A program made the translations under genes and the position numbers. This document shows positions 43,515 through 50,844 of a stretch of DNA of 50,844 nucleotides, piece by piece. Each line of letters opens with the position of its first letter. The stretch's first letter is position 1. The notes beneath the pieces are model-generated. The model saw only the letters and a list, made by a program, of their open reading frames with translations. It ran no database searches and had not been told where the DNA came from. This DNA comes from Lachnospiraceae bacterium (lineage in GTDB: Bacteria; Bacillota; Clostridia; Lachnospirales; Lachnospiraceae). Location: the NCBI GenBank assembly GCA_017479285.1, contig JAFVCL010000100.1:1-50844 (forward strand). The letters run 5' to 3'.

Positions 43515-45383
43515 ATGTGCGGAATAGTCGGATATGTAGGAAGAAAGCAGGCGGCACCCATTGTGCTCGACGGGCTTTCAAAGCTTGAATACAGGGGCTA
43601 TGACTCTGCGGGGATCGCCATAAGGGACGGAGAAAAGCCTGCGGTAGTCGTAAAGGAGGTCGGAAAGCTTGCCAATCTTTCAAATAAGACTGACGGCGGA
43701 AAGGCGGTAGAGGGAACCTGCGGTATCGGACATACCCGCTGGGCAACCCACGGAGCGCCCAGCAAGACAAATGCGCATCCCCATGTTTCCGGTAACTGCA
43801 CCGGTTCCGCATCGGGGGAGGTTGAGTCAGAGGTAGTGGGCGTACACAACGGCATAATCGAGAATTACGCCGAGCTCAAAGAGAAGCTCTCACGCCACGG
43901 ATATCAGTTCTACAGCCAGACAGATACAGAGGTTCTTATAAAGCTGGTTGATTATTATTACAAGAAATACAAGATGGGTCCCATCGATGCAATCGCAAAG
44001 ACACTTGTCCGTGTAAGGGGTTCCTACGCGCTTGAGGTAATGTTCACGGATTATCCGGGGGAGATTTATGTCGCGAGAAAAGACAGTCCGATGATAATCG
44101 GCACCGGGGAGGGCGAGACCTTTATCGCTTCCGATGTTCCAGCTATCTTAAAGCATACAAAAAATGTTTATTACATCGGCAATCTCGAGATGGCGAAGAT
44201 AACCGCGGGAAATGTGGTTTTCTATAATCTCGACGGCGACGAGATACAGAAGGAGCTTGTGGAGATAAAATTCTCCGCGGAGGCTGCTGAAAAAGGCGGC
44301 TTCGAGCACTTCATGATGAAGGAGATCCACGAGCAGCCCAAGGTGGTTCTTGATACCTTAAACAAATATATCAAGGACGGCAGGATAGACCTCTCGGAGA
44401 CCGGACTGTCCGATGAAGACTTAAAGAAGCTTTCAATGATCTATATTGTAGCCTGCGGTTCCGCATGGCATGTGGGAATGGAGGCACAGTATGTACTTGA
44501 GGACATCGCCGATATCCCGGTTCGCTGCGAGCTTGCTTCGGAGTTCAGATACCGCAGGATGAGCGTTGATCCCGATGCGCTTGTAATCGTTATCTCGCAG
44601 TCCGGCGAGACCGCGGATTCCCTCGCGGCTCTTCGTATGGCAAAGGAAAAGGGAATAAGGACTCTCGCAATCGTAAATGTTGTGGGAAGTTCCATAGCGA
44701 GAGAGGCCGACCATGTAATGTACACCCTTGCAGGTCCCGAGATATCGGTCGCTACGACAAAGGCATACAGCTGCCAGCTTGTCTGCGGTTTTATCCTTGC
44801 GATAAAGCTTGGTCTGTCAAAGGGGCTTATCGATGACGAAAAATGCGGTTATTATATAAATGAGCTCATGTCCATTCCGGGGAAGATTGAGAAGTGCCTT
44901 GAGGATAAGGAGAGGATCCAGTGGTTTGCCTCAAAGTTTGCAAATGCGAAGGATATCTTCTTTATAGGAAGATCCATCGATTACGCCATAAGCCTTGAAG
45001 GGTCTCTTAAGATGAAGGAGATCAGCTACATCCATTCAGAGGCTTATGCGGCAGGTGAGTTAAAGCATGGAACCATATCTCTTATCGAGGATGGAACGCT
45101 GGTAATCGGTTCGCTGACCCAGACAGATCTCTACGAAAAGACTGTATCGAATATGGTCGAGTGCAAGAGCAGGGGCGCTTATCTTATGGGTGTTACCGAG
45201 TACGGAAAGTACGATGTTGAGGATGTATGCGACTTTGTAGTATATATTCCGAAGGTTGATGACCATTTCATCGGAAGCGTTGCCATAATCCCGCTCCAGC
45301 TTCTCGGATATTACACCTCCGTAGCGAAGGGACTTGATGTTGACAAGCCCAGAAACCTTGCAAAATCGGTTACTGTAGAGTAG
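43515..45383 (+). CDS. glmS: Glutamine-fructose-6-phosphate aminotransferase (isomerizing)
   Basis: ATG 43515 is chosen because it puts the catalytic cysteine at position 2 (MCGIVGYVG), which must be N-terminal after Met removal; the upstream ATG at 43461 would bury it. AAAGGT precedes it. The glutaminase domain shows HTRWATHGAPS and HNGIIENY. Two SIS domains follow, with VACGSAWHVGMEAQYVLED, SQSGETADSLAALR and the C-terminal PRNLAKSVTVE. The 622-residue length is a little above the usual 600-610. It makes glucosamine-6-phosphate for peptidoglycan and polysaccharide. No glmS ribozyme-like leader is possible, since the gene follows within 41 bases of the GT2 stop. Confidence 0.95.
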   Translation: MCGIVGYVGRKQAAPIVLDGLSKLEYRGYDSAGIAIRDGEKPAVVVKEVGKLANLSNKTDGGKAVEGTCGIGHTRWATHGAPSKTNAHPHVSGNCTGSASGEVESEVVGVHNGIIENYAELKEKLSRHGYQFYSQTDTEVLIKLVDYYYKKYKMGPIDAIAKTLVRVRGSYALEVMFTDYPGEIYVARKDSPMIIGTGEGETFIASDVPAILKHTKNVYYIGNLEMAKITAGNVVFYNLDGDEIQKELVEIKFSAEAAEKGGFEHFMMKEIHEQPKVVLDTLNKYIKDGRIDLSETGLSDEDLKKLSMIYIVACGSAWHVGMEAQYVLEDIADIPVRCELASEFRYRRMSVDPDALVIVISQSGETADSLAALRMAKEKGIRTLAIVNVVGSSIAREADHVMYTLAGPEISVATTKAYSCQLVCGFILAIKLGLSKGLIDDEKCGYYINELMSIPGKIEKCLEDKERIQWFASKFANAKDIFFIGRSIDYAISLEGSLKMKEISYIHSEAYAAGELKHGTISLIEDGTLVIGSLTQTDLYEKTVSNMVECKSRGAYLMGVTEYGKYDVEDVCDFVVYIPKVDDHFIGSVAIIPLQLLGYYTSVAKGLDVDKPRNLAKSVTVE

Positions 45384-45426
45384 TTTAGAGATTATTTAGA
45401 AAATAAATTCTTTTTACAAGATTTCA

Positions 45427-45457
45427 TCACAATTTCTTCACAATTACGACCTATACT
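45427..45457 (+). promoter_or_regulatory. Direct-repeat operator plus -10 box upstream of the HtrA gene
   Basis: TCACAATT occurs at 45427-45434 and again at 45438-45445, an 11-base period, followed 6 bases later by TATACT (45452-45457). No good -35 is present. Direct repeats of one helical turn directly before a -10 box are typical of OmpR/PhoP-family response-regulator activation. The regulator is not in the window. Confidence 0.4.
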
Positions 45458-45483
45458 TTGTACTGTAAGGTCAGTGAAGGACA

Positions 45484-45518
45484 AAACCCGCGGTGACCGA
45501 AAGCCGTGGGTTTTATTA
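45484..45518 (+). terminator. Hairpin in the HtrA leader or glmS terminator
   Basis: AAACCCGCGG (45484-45493) pairs with CCGTGGGTTT (45504-45513), ten pairs with one G-U, followed by TATTACTTT. It lies between the TATACT box and the htrA start, so it can end glmS transcription or attenuate htrA. Confidence 0.6.
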
Positions 45519-45608
45519 CTTTAAAGGAAGGTTTCAGAGCTTTTCCTTAAAGGCGATGACGCTCAGTGTGGATGTAAATTTGTATAAAATATTTGGAGGC
45601 GATAGAGA

Positions 45609-47003
45609 ATGGACAACAATTATTATTACAATCAGGAGAACCGGCAGACATACGGTTCTCAAAATATGGGACAGCTCTCAGGCATGGGACAGAATCCCGG
45701 CGGCCAGTACGGTGAGCAGAAAAAAACGGAGAAGAAATCCGGTAAGGCATTTCCCAAGTTCATGATGAGTGCCTGCCTCGGACTTTTGTTCGGAGTGTTC
45801 GGAGGCCTCGGATTTTTTGCGGTTCAAAAGACAACGGGACTTGTCGGAAGCGGCTCGGAAACGGTAACGCAGAATGCTCCGGTAAATGGTCAGGATTCAT
45901 CCTCGGAGACAACGCTGGACACGGCAACTCCGCAGACACAGTCCGTATTTAACACCATAAGCAGCACTGCCACACACGGAACAGAGGCCAGTGTTTCGGA
46001 TGTTGCGGAGGCTCTTATGCCCGCCATGGTATCGATCGAGAAGGAATACAAATACGATTACGGCAATGATATTTACAGCTACTATTTCGGCGGCGGCGGC
46101 AGCTCCACGATAGCCACAGCCAGCGGATCGGGCTTTATAATTGCGGAGACTGATACGGAATATCTTATAGTATCAAACAACCATGTTGTAGAGGATCCTA
46201 TATCACTTACGGTTACCTTTGATGACGGCTCCACCGCATCGGCTTATCTCAAGGGACGGGATTCCTCGATGGATGTGGCGGTCATCGCGGTTCAAAAGAG
46301 TGATGTAAGCGAAGAGACCAAGCAGGTCATCAAGATCGCAGCCATAGGAGACAGCGGCAGTGTAAGGCTCGGTGAGCAGGTGGTTGCCATCGGTAATGCA
46401 CTCGGATACGGACAGTCTGTAACAACAGGTATTGTCAGTGCCATCGACAGAGAGATCACGATGGACGATGGAACCACAGGCATCTTTATCCAGACCGATG
46501 CGGCGATCAATCCCGGAAACTCCGGCGGTGCGCTCATCAATATGAATGGTGAGGTTATAGGTATCAACTCCAGTAAGATCGGCGGAACCGCGGTAGAGGG
46601 TATGGGATACGCGATCCCTATCAGCTCGGTTACCGATATCATTGCCGAGTTTATGGAGCACCAGACAAGGATACCCATTGACGAGAGCGAGATGGGCTAT
46701 ATCGGAATAAGCCTCCAGGAGGTTACAACCTCTCTTTCGGAGCGCTTCGGAATTCCCGTAGGAATATATGTTGTGGATGTTACTGAGGATGGAGGTGCAA
46801 AGGAAGCAGGACTTCAGACCGGCGATATAATAACGAAGTTTGACGGAGAAACCATAGAATCCTATGACGATCTCCAGAGCATTCTCAAGTATTATGCCGC
46901 AGGCACCACGGTTAAGATAACCTACGAACGTCAGGAGGGCGGCAGGTATGTATCACATACTGTGGATCTTACCCTTAAAACCAAGCCTTCGGAGTCTCAG
47001 TAA
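45609..47003 (+). CDS. htrA: HtrA/DegP-type membrane serine protease with PDZ domain
   Basis: TTGGAGG stands about 9 bases before the ATG. A 48-residue Gln/Asn/Gly/Tyr-rich cytoplasmic tail precedes one membrane helix (about 51-72). The trypsin-like domain shows the complete triad: His192 (SNNHVVED), Asp222 (SSMDVAV) and Ser305 (NPGNSGGAL). A PDZ domain follows at about 365-455 (VDVTEDGGAKEAGLQTGDII). HtrA enzymes degrade or refold misfolded exported proteins at the membrane surface and are usually under envelope-stress control, which fits the repeat element upstream. The cytoplasmic tail of low complexity is a common feature of Clostridia HtrA proteins. Confidence 0.93.
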   Translation: MDNNYYYNQENRQTYGSQNMGQLSGMGQNPGGQYGEQKKTEKKSGKAFPKFMMSACLGLLFGVFGGLGFFAVQKTTGLVGSGSETVTQNAPVNGQDSSSETTLDTATPQTQSVFNTISSTATHGTEASVSDVAEALMPAMVSIEKEYKYDYGNDIYSYYFGGGGSSTIATASGSGFIIAETDTEYLIVSNNHVVEDPISLTVTFDDGSTASAYLKGRDSSMDVAVIAVQKSDVSEETKQVIKIAAIGDSGSVRLGEQVVAIGNALGYGQSVTTGIVSAIDREITMDDGTTGIFIQTDAAINPGNSGGALINMNGEVIGINSSKIGGTAVEGMGYAIPISSVTDIIAEFMEHQTRIPIDESEMGYIGISLQEVTTSLSERFGIPVGIYVVDVTEDGGAKEAGLQTGDIITKFDGETIESYDDLQSILKYYAAGTTVKITYERQEGGRYVSHTVDLTLKTKPSESQ

Positions 47004-47050
47004 GGATATGCGGCATTAAGCAGAGAAACAGATTACAGTGATCAGATTGA

Positions 47051-47075
47051 GGGGCGGCGGAAGCTGCCCCTTTTG
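47051..47075 (+). terminator. Terminator after htrA
   Basis: GGGGCGGC (47051-47058), loop GGAA, GCTGCCCC (47063-47070) with one G-U pair, followed by TTTTG. Confidence 0.75.
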
Positions 47076-47079
47076 TTAT

Positions 47080-47108
47080 TTGACAAAACTGTTAAGATTT
47101 TGTATTAT
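47080..47108 (+). promoter_or_regulatory. Promoter TTGACA-17-TATTAT for the SleB-type hydrolase gene
   Basis: A perfect TTGACA (47080-47085), 17 bases and TATTAT (47103-47108), five bases after the htrA terminator tail. Confidence 0.65.
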
Positions 47109-47191
47109 TATTTGTAATAATTTTGTAACAAAGTAAGTTCGCTGCGGCGATACGGTTTCAAATGCATATTTGGTATGCGACAGGTATTGTT

Positions 47192-48292
47192 ATGAGAAAG
47201 TCTTACCGGTCGGTCTGCGGGAATGGCAAGAAGGCAATGTGTATGCTGCTTTCAATCCTTTTGTTTTCCGCAGTCGGTCAAAACAGCCTGGCAGGTAACA
47301 GAGAAACTCTGGACGGACTTTCGGGAGGGGTCTCGTCAATTCTCAACGCGCCTAACGGGTCGGCGGTGGAGGTAATTAATTCCACTGCAAAAGAATTAAA
47401 TATTGAGCTTGAAAAAACGGAGGAGATCAAAGAGGAGATCCCATCCAACCTTGTTATGGCGAATGTTCATCAGTTTATGAATGTTCGCGAGGAGCCGAGC
47501 GTGGATGCCGCGAGAGTCGGACTTATGTACAAGGACTGCGGCGGAACTATCGTGGACAGCACCGAGGGGTGGACTCTTGTTCAGTCCGGAAATGTGCTCG
47601 GGTGGTGCAACAACGATTATCTTCTGTTCGGGGACGAGGCCGCGAAGCTTGCGCACAGTGTGGGGCTTACCTTTGCGACGGTAAACACCGATACGGTAAG
47701 GCTCAGGGAGAGTGAGTCGGATGACGCGGAGGTTGTCTGTCTTGCACCGAGAGGCGAGATATATGAGGTTGTGGGCGATACGGACGGCGACTGGGTCTGT
47801 GTGGATTATGAAGGCGGAGACGCCTTTGTTCTTGCCGAGTATGTCGATATTTCTTTCCAGATAGATGTGGGGGAGACCAACGAGGAGATCAAGGAACGCG
47901 AAGCCGCGGAGCTTGAGGCAAAACGCCATGTTAACTACGGCGAGTACACGACCGATGCCGATACGACGCTCCTTCTTGCGGCGCTTATCCAGTGCGAGGC
48001 CGGAGGAGAGCCCTACGAGGGACAGGTGGCGGTTGGAGCGGTTGTTATGAACAGAGTCCGCTCACCGGCTTATCCCGACTCGATCCATGGTGTAATTTAT
48101 GCATCCGGACAGTTCACCCCCGCCCTCAATGGCAAGGTCAATGCGGTGTACGAATCCGGAAAGATAAAACAGAGCTGTATTGACGCGGCTAATGAAGCCC
48201 TCAGCGGCGTGTCGAATGTGGGAGATTTTACCCACTTCAGGCGCGATGACGGAAGGGCAGGTTTGGTTATCGGACATCATGTATTCTATTAA
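47192..48292 (+). CDS. Secreted cell-wall hydrolase, SleB/Hydrolase_2 type with SH3b domains
   Basis: ATG 47192 gives a clean signal peptide (MRKSYRSVCGNGKK, then MLLSILLFSAVG); ATG 47162 is a possible earlier start, and neither has a strong ribosome site. Two bacterial SH3-like domains follow: the first with VHQFMNVREEPSVDAARVG, the second with VRLRESESDDAEVVCLAPRG. The C-terminal 120 residues match the SleB/CwlJ family: LLAALIQCEAGGEPYEGQVA with the catalytic Glu, AVVMNRVRSPAYPDSI and the closing HFRRDD-VIGHHVFY. Such enzymes cut peptidoglycan as lytic transglycosylases. It may act in wall growth rather than germination, since it is next to envelope genes. Confidence 0.88.
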   Translation: MRKSYRSVCGNGKKAMCMLLSILLFSAVGQNSLAGNRETLDGLSGGVSSILNAPNGSAVEVINSTAKELNIELEKTEEIKEEIPSNLVMANVHQFMNVREEPSVDAARVGLMYKDCGGTIVDSTEGWTLVQSGNVLGWCNNDYLLFGDEAAKLAHSVGLTFATVNTDTVRLRESESDDAEVVCLAPRGEIYEVVGDTDGDWVCVDYEGGDAFVLAEYVDISFQIDVGETNEEIKEREAAELEAKRHVNYGEYTTDADTTLLLAALIQCEAGGEPYEGQVAVGAVVMNRVRSPAYPDSIHGVIYASGQFTPALNGKVNAVYESGKIKQSCIDAANEALSGVSNVGDFTHFRRDDGRAGLVIGHHVFY

Positions 48293-48317
48293 GCTTTTGA
48301 ATGCGATTAAAAAGAAT

Positions 48318-49364
48318 ATGAGCATTTTACGCATGTTTAAGATTTCAGCAGTCACTCTTGGGGTGGCTGCTGCTCTGTGTTTATCGGGGTGCGAGGGCGG
48401 TGAGGAACTTGAGAAAGCGGTCGGCAGTGAGGGAGTCGCAGCTGATGAGACACTTGCCGAAAATGCCGTAATCGCCGGGGAAGAAGATGAAAGCGCGGCC
48501 GGAGAAAGCGAAACCCGGGAAGTAGCTGCGCCCGCGGAAGCGGCCGGCAGTGAGGGAGTCGCAGCTGATGAGACACTTGCCGAAAATCCCATTATCGCCG
48601 GGGAAGCAGATGAGAGCGCGGCCGGCGAAAGCGCTGCGCTCACAGCTCCCGCCTTCGAGGCAGGCGACTATATCTTCTTTGGAAGCTATGAGCAGGACAA
48701 TGACCTCGAAAACGGCCCGGAGCCCATCGAATGGGAAGTCATGAAGATCGAGGACGGCAAAGCGTTTCTTCTAAGTAAATATGTCCTTGATTCAAGAAGG
48801 TATAACGAGACCGGAAAAGCAGTCACATGGGAGACCTGCACCATGAGAGGCTGGCTTAACGATGAATTCCTCAATGCGGCGTTTACTCCCGGGGAACAGG
48901 ATGCGATCATCGATACGGAGGTTGTAAATGACGATAATCCGTATTACGGAACCGAGGGCGGAAATGACACAGTAGACAAACTGTTTCTTCTTAGCTATGA
49001 CGAGATGAGGGAGTTCTATGAGTACAATCTCTGGTTTGAGGATTATCTCGACGGATACAGCCAGTGGGCGGTAGCGGAGCCGACCGAGTTTGCAAGACAT
49101 GGCAAGGGACGAAAGCTTTATACCCATACCTTTGACGCCACGGACAAGGCATGGCGGGAGGAGAGAAACTATACCGAGGAAGTCTTCGGAGTAACCGGAG
49201 CTTCGTACTGGCTTCGTTCCCCCGGATTTAGAAGTACCGCGGCGGGGGATGTCCTCCATGTGGGCTATATCGGAGGAAGATACACCGACTATGTCAACGG
49301 CGACGGCAGGGGAGTAAGACCTGCCATGTGGGTCTGTTCGGAAAAAATCGTGGAAAATCGGTAA
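48318..49364 (+). CDS. Lipoprotein with internal duplication and DUF6273 domain
   Basis: ATG 48318 gives a standard lipoprotein signal (MSILRMFKISAVTLGVAA and lipobox LSGC). ATG 48279, overlapping the previous gene, is the alternative. Residues 31-110 consist of an acidic Ala/Gly/Glu-rich stalk duplicated as a 41-residue unit. Residues 115-348 are a DUF6273 domain: FGSYEQDND, PIEWEVMKIEDGKAFLLSK, RGWLNDEFLNAAFTPGEQDA, and SYWLRSPG-type and GVRPAMWV motifs near the end. DUF6273 resembles sulfatase-modifying-factor-like folds and has no proven role. It is probably anchored in the membrane with the domain outside. Confidence 0.78.
   Translation: MSILRMFKISAVTLGVAAALCLSGCEGGEELEKAVGSEGVAADETLAENAVIAGEEDESAAGESETREVAAPAEAAGSEGVAADETLAENPIIAGEADESAAGESAALTAPAFEAGDYIFFGSYEQDNDLENGPEPIEWEVMKIEDGKAFLLSKYVLDSRRYNETGKAVTWETCTMRGWLNDEFLNAAFTPGEQDAIIDTEVVNDDNPYYGTEGGNDTVDKLFLLSYDEMREFYEYNLWFEDYLDGYSQWAVAEPTEFARHGKGRKLYTHTFDATDKAWREERNYTEEVFGVTGASYWLRSPGFRSTAAGDVLHVGYIGGRYTDYVNGDGRGVRPAMWVCSEKIVENR
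48417..48640 (+). repeat. 123-bp direct duplication in the lipoprotein stalk
   Basis: The segment from 48417 recurs from 48540, a period of 123 bp (41 codons), with only scattered substitutions. It doubles the acidic linker between lipid anchor and DUF6273 domain, and the similarity suggests a recent event. Confidence 0.88.
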
Positions 49365-49373
49365 TAAAAATTA

Positions 49374-49402
49374 TTGACAAGGCACTTGCGAGCGATTATA
49401 CT
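49374..49402 (+). promoter_or_regulatory. Promoter TTGACA-17-TATACT for rpsL-rpsG-fusA
   Basis: A perfect -35 (49374-49379), 17 bases and TATACT (49397-49402). It starts 10 bases after the lipoprotein stop. The -10 lies in the loop of the terminator 49379-49430, and the start site near 49409 excludes the terminator's left arm. Confidence 0.75.
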
Positions 49403-49430
49403 AATACGGTATGCGCGCAAGTGCCTTTTT
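49379..49430 (+). terminator. Terminator of the lipoprotein gene enclosing the rpsL promoter
   Basis: A perfect 12-bp stem (49379-49390 with 49416-49427), a 25-base loop and a TTTTT tail at 49426-49430. Read-through RNA from the lipoprotein gene forms the hairpin; RNA started at the enclosed promoter carries only the right arm. Confidence 0.75.
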
Positions 49431-49520
49431 ATTATGCAATAAAGGCGATTGCACAGAGGATGCGCAGCCTGCGCAGTCTTTTGTATAAGCGTAAATTTAT
49501 AGAAAGGAAAGGTAAACGAA

Positions 49521-49940
49521 ATGCCAACATTTAACCAGTTAGTAAGAAAGGGACGCCAGACCTCAGTTAAGAAGTCTACCGCACCTGCTCTTCAGAAGAG
49601 CTTCAACTCTCTTCACAAGAAGGCTGTAGACGCATCTTCACCCCAGAAGCGTGGCGTATGCACAGCAGTTAAGACTGCTACCCCTAAGAAGCCTAACTCA
49701 GCTCTTCGTAAGATTGCCAGAGTTCGTCTTTCAAACGGAATCGAAGTTACTTCCTATATTCCCGGCGAAGGTCACAATCTTCAGGAGCACAGTGTTGTAC
49801 TTATCCGCGGCGGCCGTGTTAAGGACCTTCCCGGTACCAGATACCACATTATCCGTGGTACCCTTGATACCGCAGGTGTTGCTAACCGTAAGCAGGCTCG
49901 TTCAAAGTACGGCGCAAAGAGACCTAAGGACAAGAAGTAA
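49521..49940 (+). CDS. rpsL: 30S ribosomal protein S12
   Basis: The 139-residue protein begins [13 protein letters not shown] and has the conserved [11 protein letters not shown] loop and the GGRVKDLPG loop. Both lysines that mutate in streptomycin resistance are wild type, so it appears streptomycin-sensitive by genotype. GGAAAGG precedes the ATG. It is the first gene of the classic rpsL-rpsG-fusA (str) operon, whose promoter lies about 120 bases upstream. The 165-base gap to rpsG (49941-50105) has no obvious terminator and may carry a regulatory leader for S7, as in other bacteria. Confidence 0.98.
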   Translation: MPTFNQLVRKGRQTSVKKSTAPALQKSFNSLHKKAVDASSPQKRGVCTAVKTATPKKPNSALRKIARVRLSNGIEVTSYIPGEGHNLQEHSVVLIRGGRVKDLPGTRYHIIRGTLDTAGVANRKQARSKYGAKRPKDKK

Positions 49941-50105
49941 TTTCTTTGGAGCTTAGGAAGTAGTTTTCGGTAGTACTAAACGTAACTAAGAAAAGTGTTG
50001 GATTTTTGCGTTTTATCTTTTGATACAGCAAAGCCGCACGTACACTTGGGGAAACACATGTGAGTACCGATGAATTAACATTATTTTGTTAAGGAGGGAA
50101 GTACC

Positions 50106-50576
50106 GTGCCTAGAAAAGGACATATTGCAAAAAGAGATGTTTTGGCAGATCCTCTTTATAACGACAAGGTAGTTACCAAGCTTATCAACAACATCATGCT
50201 TGATGGTAAGAAGGGCGTAGCTCAGAAGATCGTTTACGGAGCATTTGCTAAGGTAGAAGAGAAGTCCGGTCGCCCCGCACTCGAGGTTTTCGGAGAGGCT
50301 ATGAACAATATCATGCCTTCTCTTGAGTGTAAGGCAAGAAGAATCGGCGGAGCTACCTATCAGGTTCCTCTCGAGGTTAAACCTGAAAGACGTCAGACTC
50401 TTGGCTTAAGATGGCTTACCATGTTCTCACGCAAGCGTGGAGAGAAGACCATGGTGGACAAGCTGGCTAACGAGATCCTTGATGCTGCAAGCAACACCGG
50501 TGGTGCTGTTAAGCGTAAGGAAGATATGCACAAGATGGCAGAGGCAAACAAGGCGTTTGCACACTATCGTTTCTGA
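50106..50576 (+). CDS. rpsG: 30S ribosomal protein S7
   Basis: The GTG start at 50106 follows AAGGAGGGA by about 6 bases. The 156-residue protein shows [40 protein letters not shown], then [20 protein letters not shown] and [20 protein letters not shown]. These are standard S7 features. S7 nucleates assembly of the 30S head by binding 16S rRNA. Codon use is strongly biased, as expected for a highly expressed gene. Confidence 0.98.
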   Translation: MPRKGHIAKRDVLADPLYNDKVVTKLINNIMLDGKKGVAQKIVYGAFAKVEEKSGRPALEVFGEAMNNIMPSLECKARRIGGATYQVPLEVKPERRQTLGLRWLTMFSRKRGEKTMVDKLANEILDAASNTGGAVKRKEDMHKMAEANKAFAHYRF

Positions 50577-50637
50577 TTGCTGCATAGCTCTGACATAATT
50601 TTTGATTTTCAGTTTATATAATAGTAAGGAGAAAACC

Positions 50638-50844
50638 ATGGCTGGAAGAGAATATCCTCTTGAGAGAACCAGAAATATCGGTATCATGGCGCACATCGAT
50701 GCGGGTAAGACCACCCTCACCGAGCGTATTCTTTATTATACCGGTATCAACTATAAGATCGGTGATACTCACGAAGGTACAGCTACCATGGACTGGATGG
50801 CTCAGGAGCAGGAGCGTGGTATAACCATTACCTCCGCTGCTACC
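50638..50844 (+). CDS. fusA: Elongation factor G (N-terminal part, cut by the window end)
   Basis: The ATG at 50638 follows TAAGGAG. The 69 visible residues read [20 protein letters not shown] with the P-loop AHIDAGKTT (18-26), then [18 protein letters not shown], the G2 switch I region. This is EF-G, the translocase GTPase. The gene continues past the end of the window, so its stop is not seen. It is the third gene of the str operon, 61 bases after rpsG. Confidence 0.97.
   Translation, partial: MAGREYPLERTRNIGIMAHIDAGKTTLTERILYYTGINYKIGDTHEGTATMDWMAQEQERGITITSAAT

Noticed and set aside
42752-43561. A 269-residue frame on the minus strand.
   Set aside because: It lies opposite the intact GT2 and glmS genes, which show clear motifs; it has no recognisable domain.
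1-50844. Insertion sequences, phage att sites, tRNA or rRNA genes.
   Set aside because: No transposase or integrase motif, no terminal inverted repeats with target duplications, and no cloverleaf-forming tRNA sequence was recognised by eye; a tRNAscan and IS search would be needed to exclude them fully.

Overview
The window looks like the chromosome of a low-to-mid GC Gram-positive anaerobe of the class Clostridia, most likely a Lachnospiraceae (Butyrivibrio/Roseburia-like) bacterium. Supporting signs are strong AGGAGG ribosome sites, TTGACA/TATAAT promoters, BspA-type leucine-rich surface proteins with choline-binding-like C-termini, GH25 muramidases, a SleB-type hydrolase, an LCP ligase, no outer-membrane proteins, and an rpsL-rpsG-fusA order. 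The assignment is an inference from gene content; no rRNA or tRNA gene was seen.

Bases 1-7,500 are an AT-richer accessory region of small and broken genes. It holds a DUF2971-like N-terminal fragment, a seven-helix membrane protein, a DUF3791/DUF3990 cassette (probable ADP-ribosyltransferase-fold toxin locus), a ferredoxin-GNAT fusion, a 33-residue glycosyltransferase stub, a promoter plus structured small RNA in front of a truncated Abi_2 gene, and an AAA ATPase overlapping a TOPRIM gene that appears to be chimeric. It reads as a defence or toxin island in decay.

Bases 7,800-24,300 build nucleotide sugars and surface proteins. There is a BspA-like protein, an AraC regulator, GDP-fucose synthesis (gmd, fcl) divergent from manC, a second leucine-rich protein with the same C-terminal module, two paralogous membrane-anchored GH25 muramidases, and rfbB, rfbA and rfbC for dTDP-6-deoxyhexose synthesis (no rfbD in the window).

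Bases 23,469-43,474 form a polysaccharide assembly and export cluster. It contains an ABC exporter (Wzm/Wzt, the latter with a Wzt_C-like carbohydrate-binding domain), a methyltransferase plus kinase-like protein resembling the chain terminator WbdD, several GT2 enzymes with alternately degraded tandem domains, a GT-C-like membrane protein, a membrane TIR protein with an apparently external beta-propeller, a phosphohexomutase, a polyprenyl-phosphate sugar-1-phosphate transferase and an LCP ligase. Together they suggest a fucose/rhamnose-type polymer that is lipid-linked, capped, exported by the ABC transporter and attached to the wall.

Bases 43,500-50,844 are more conserved: glmS, an HtrA/DegP protease with a structured leader, a SleB-type hydrolase, a DUF6273 lipoprotein, and the start of the rpsL-rpsG-fusA operon. 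The rpsL promoter sits inside the loop of the preceding terminator, an arrangement that recurs near base 2,600.
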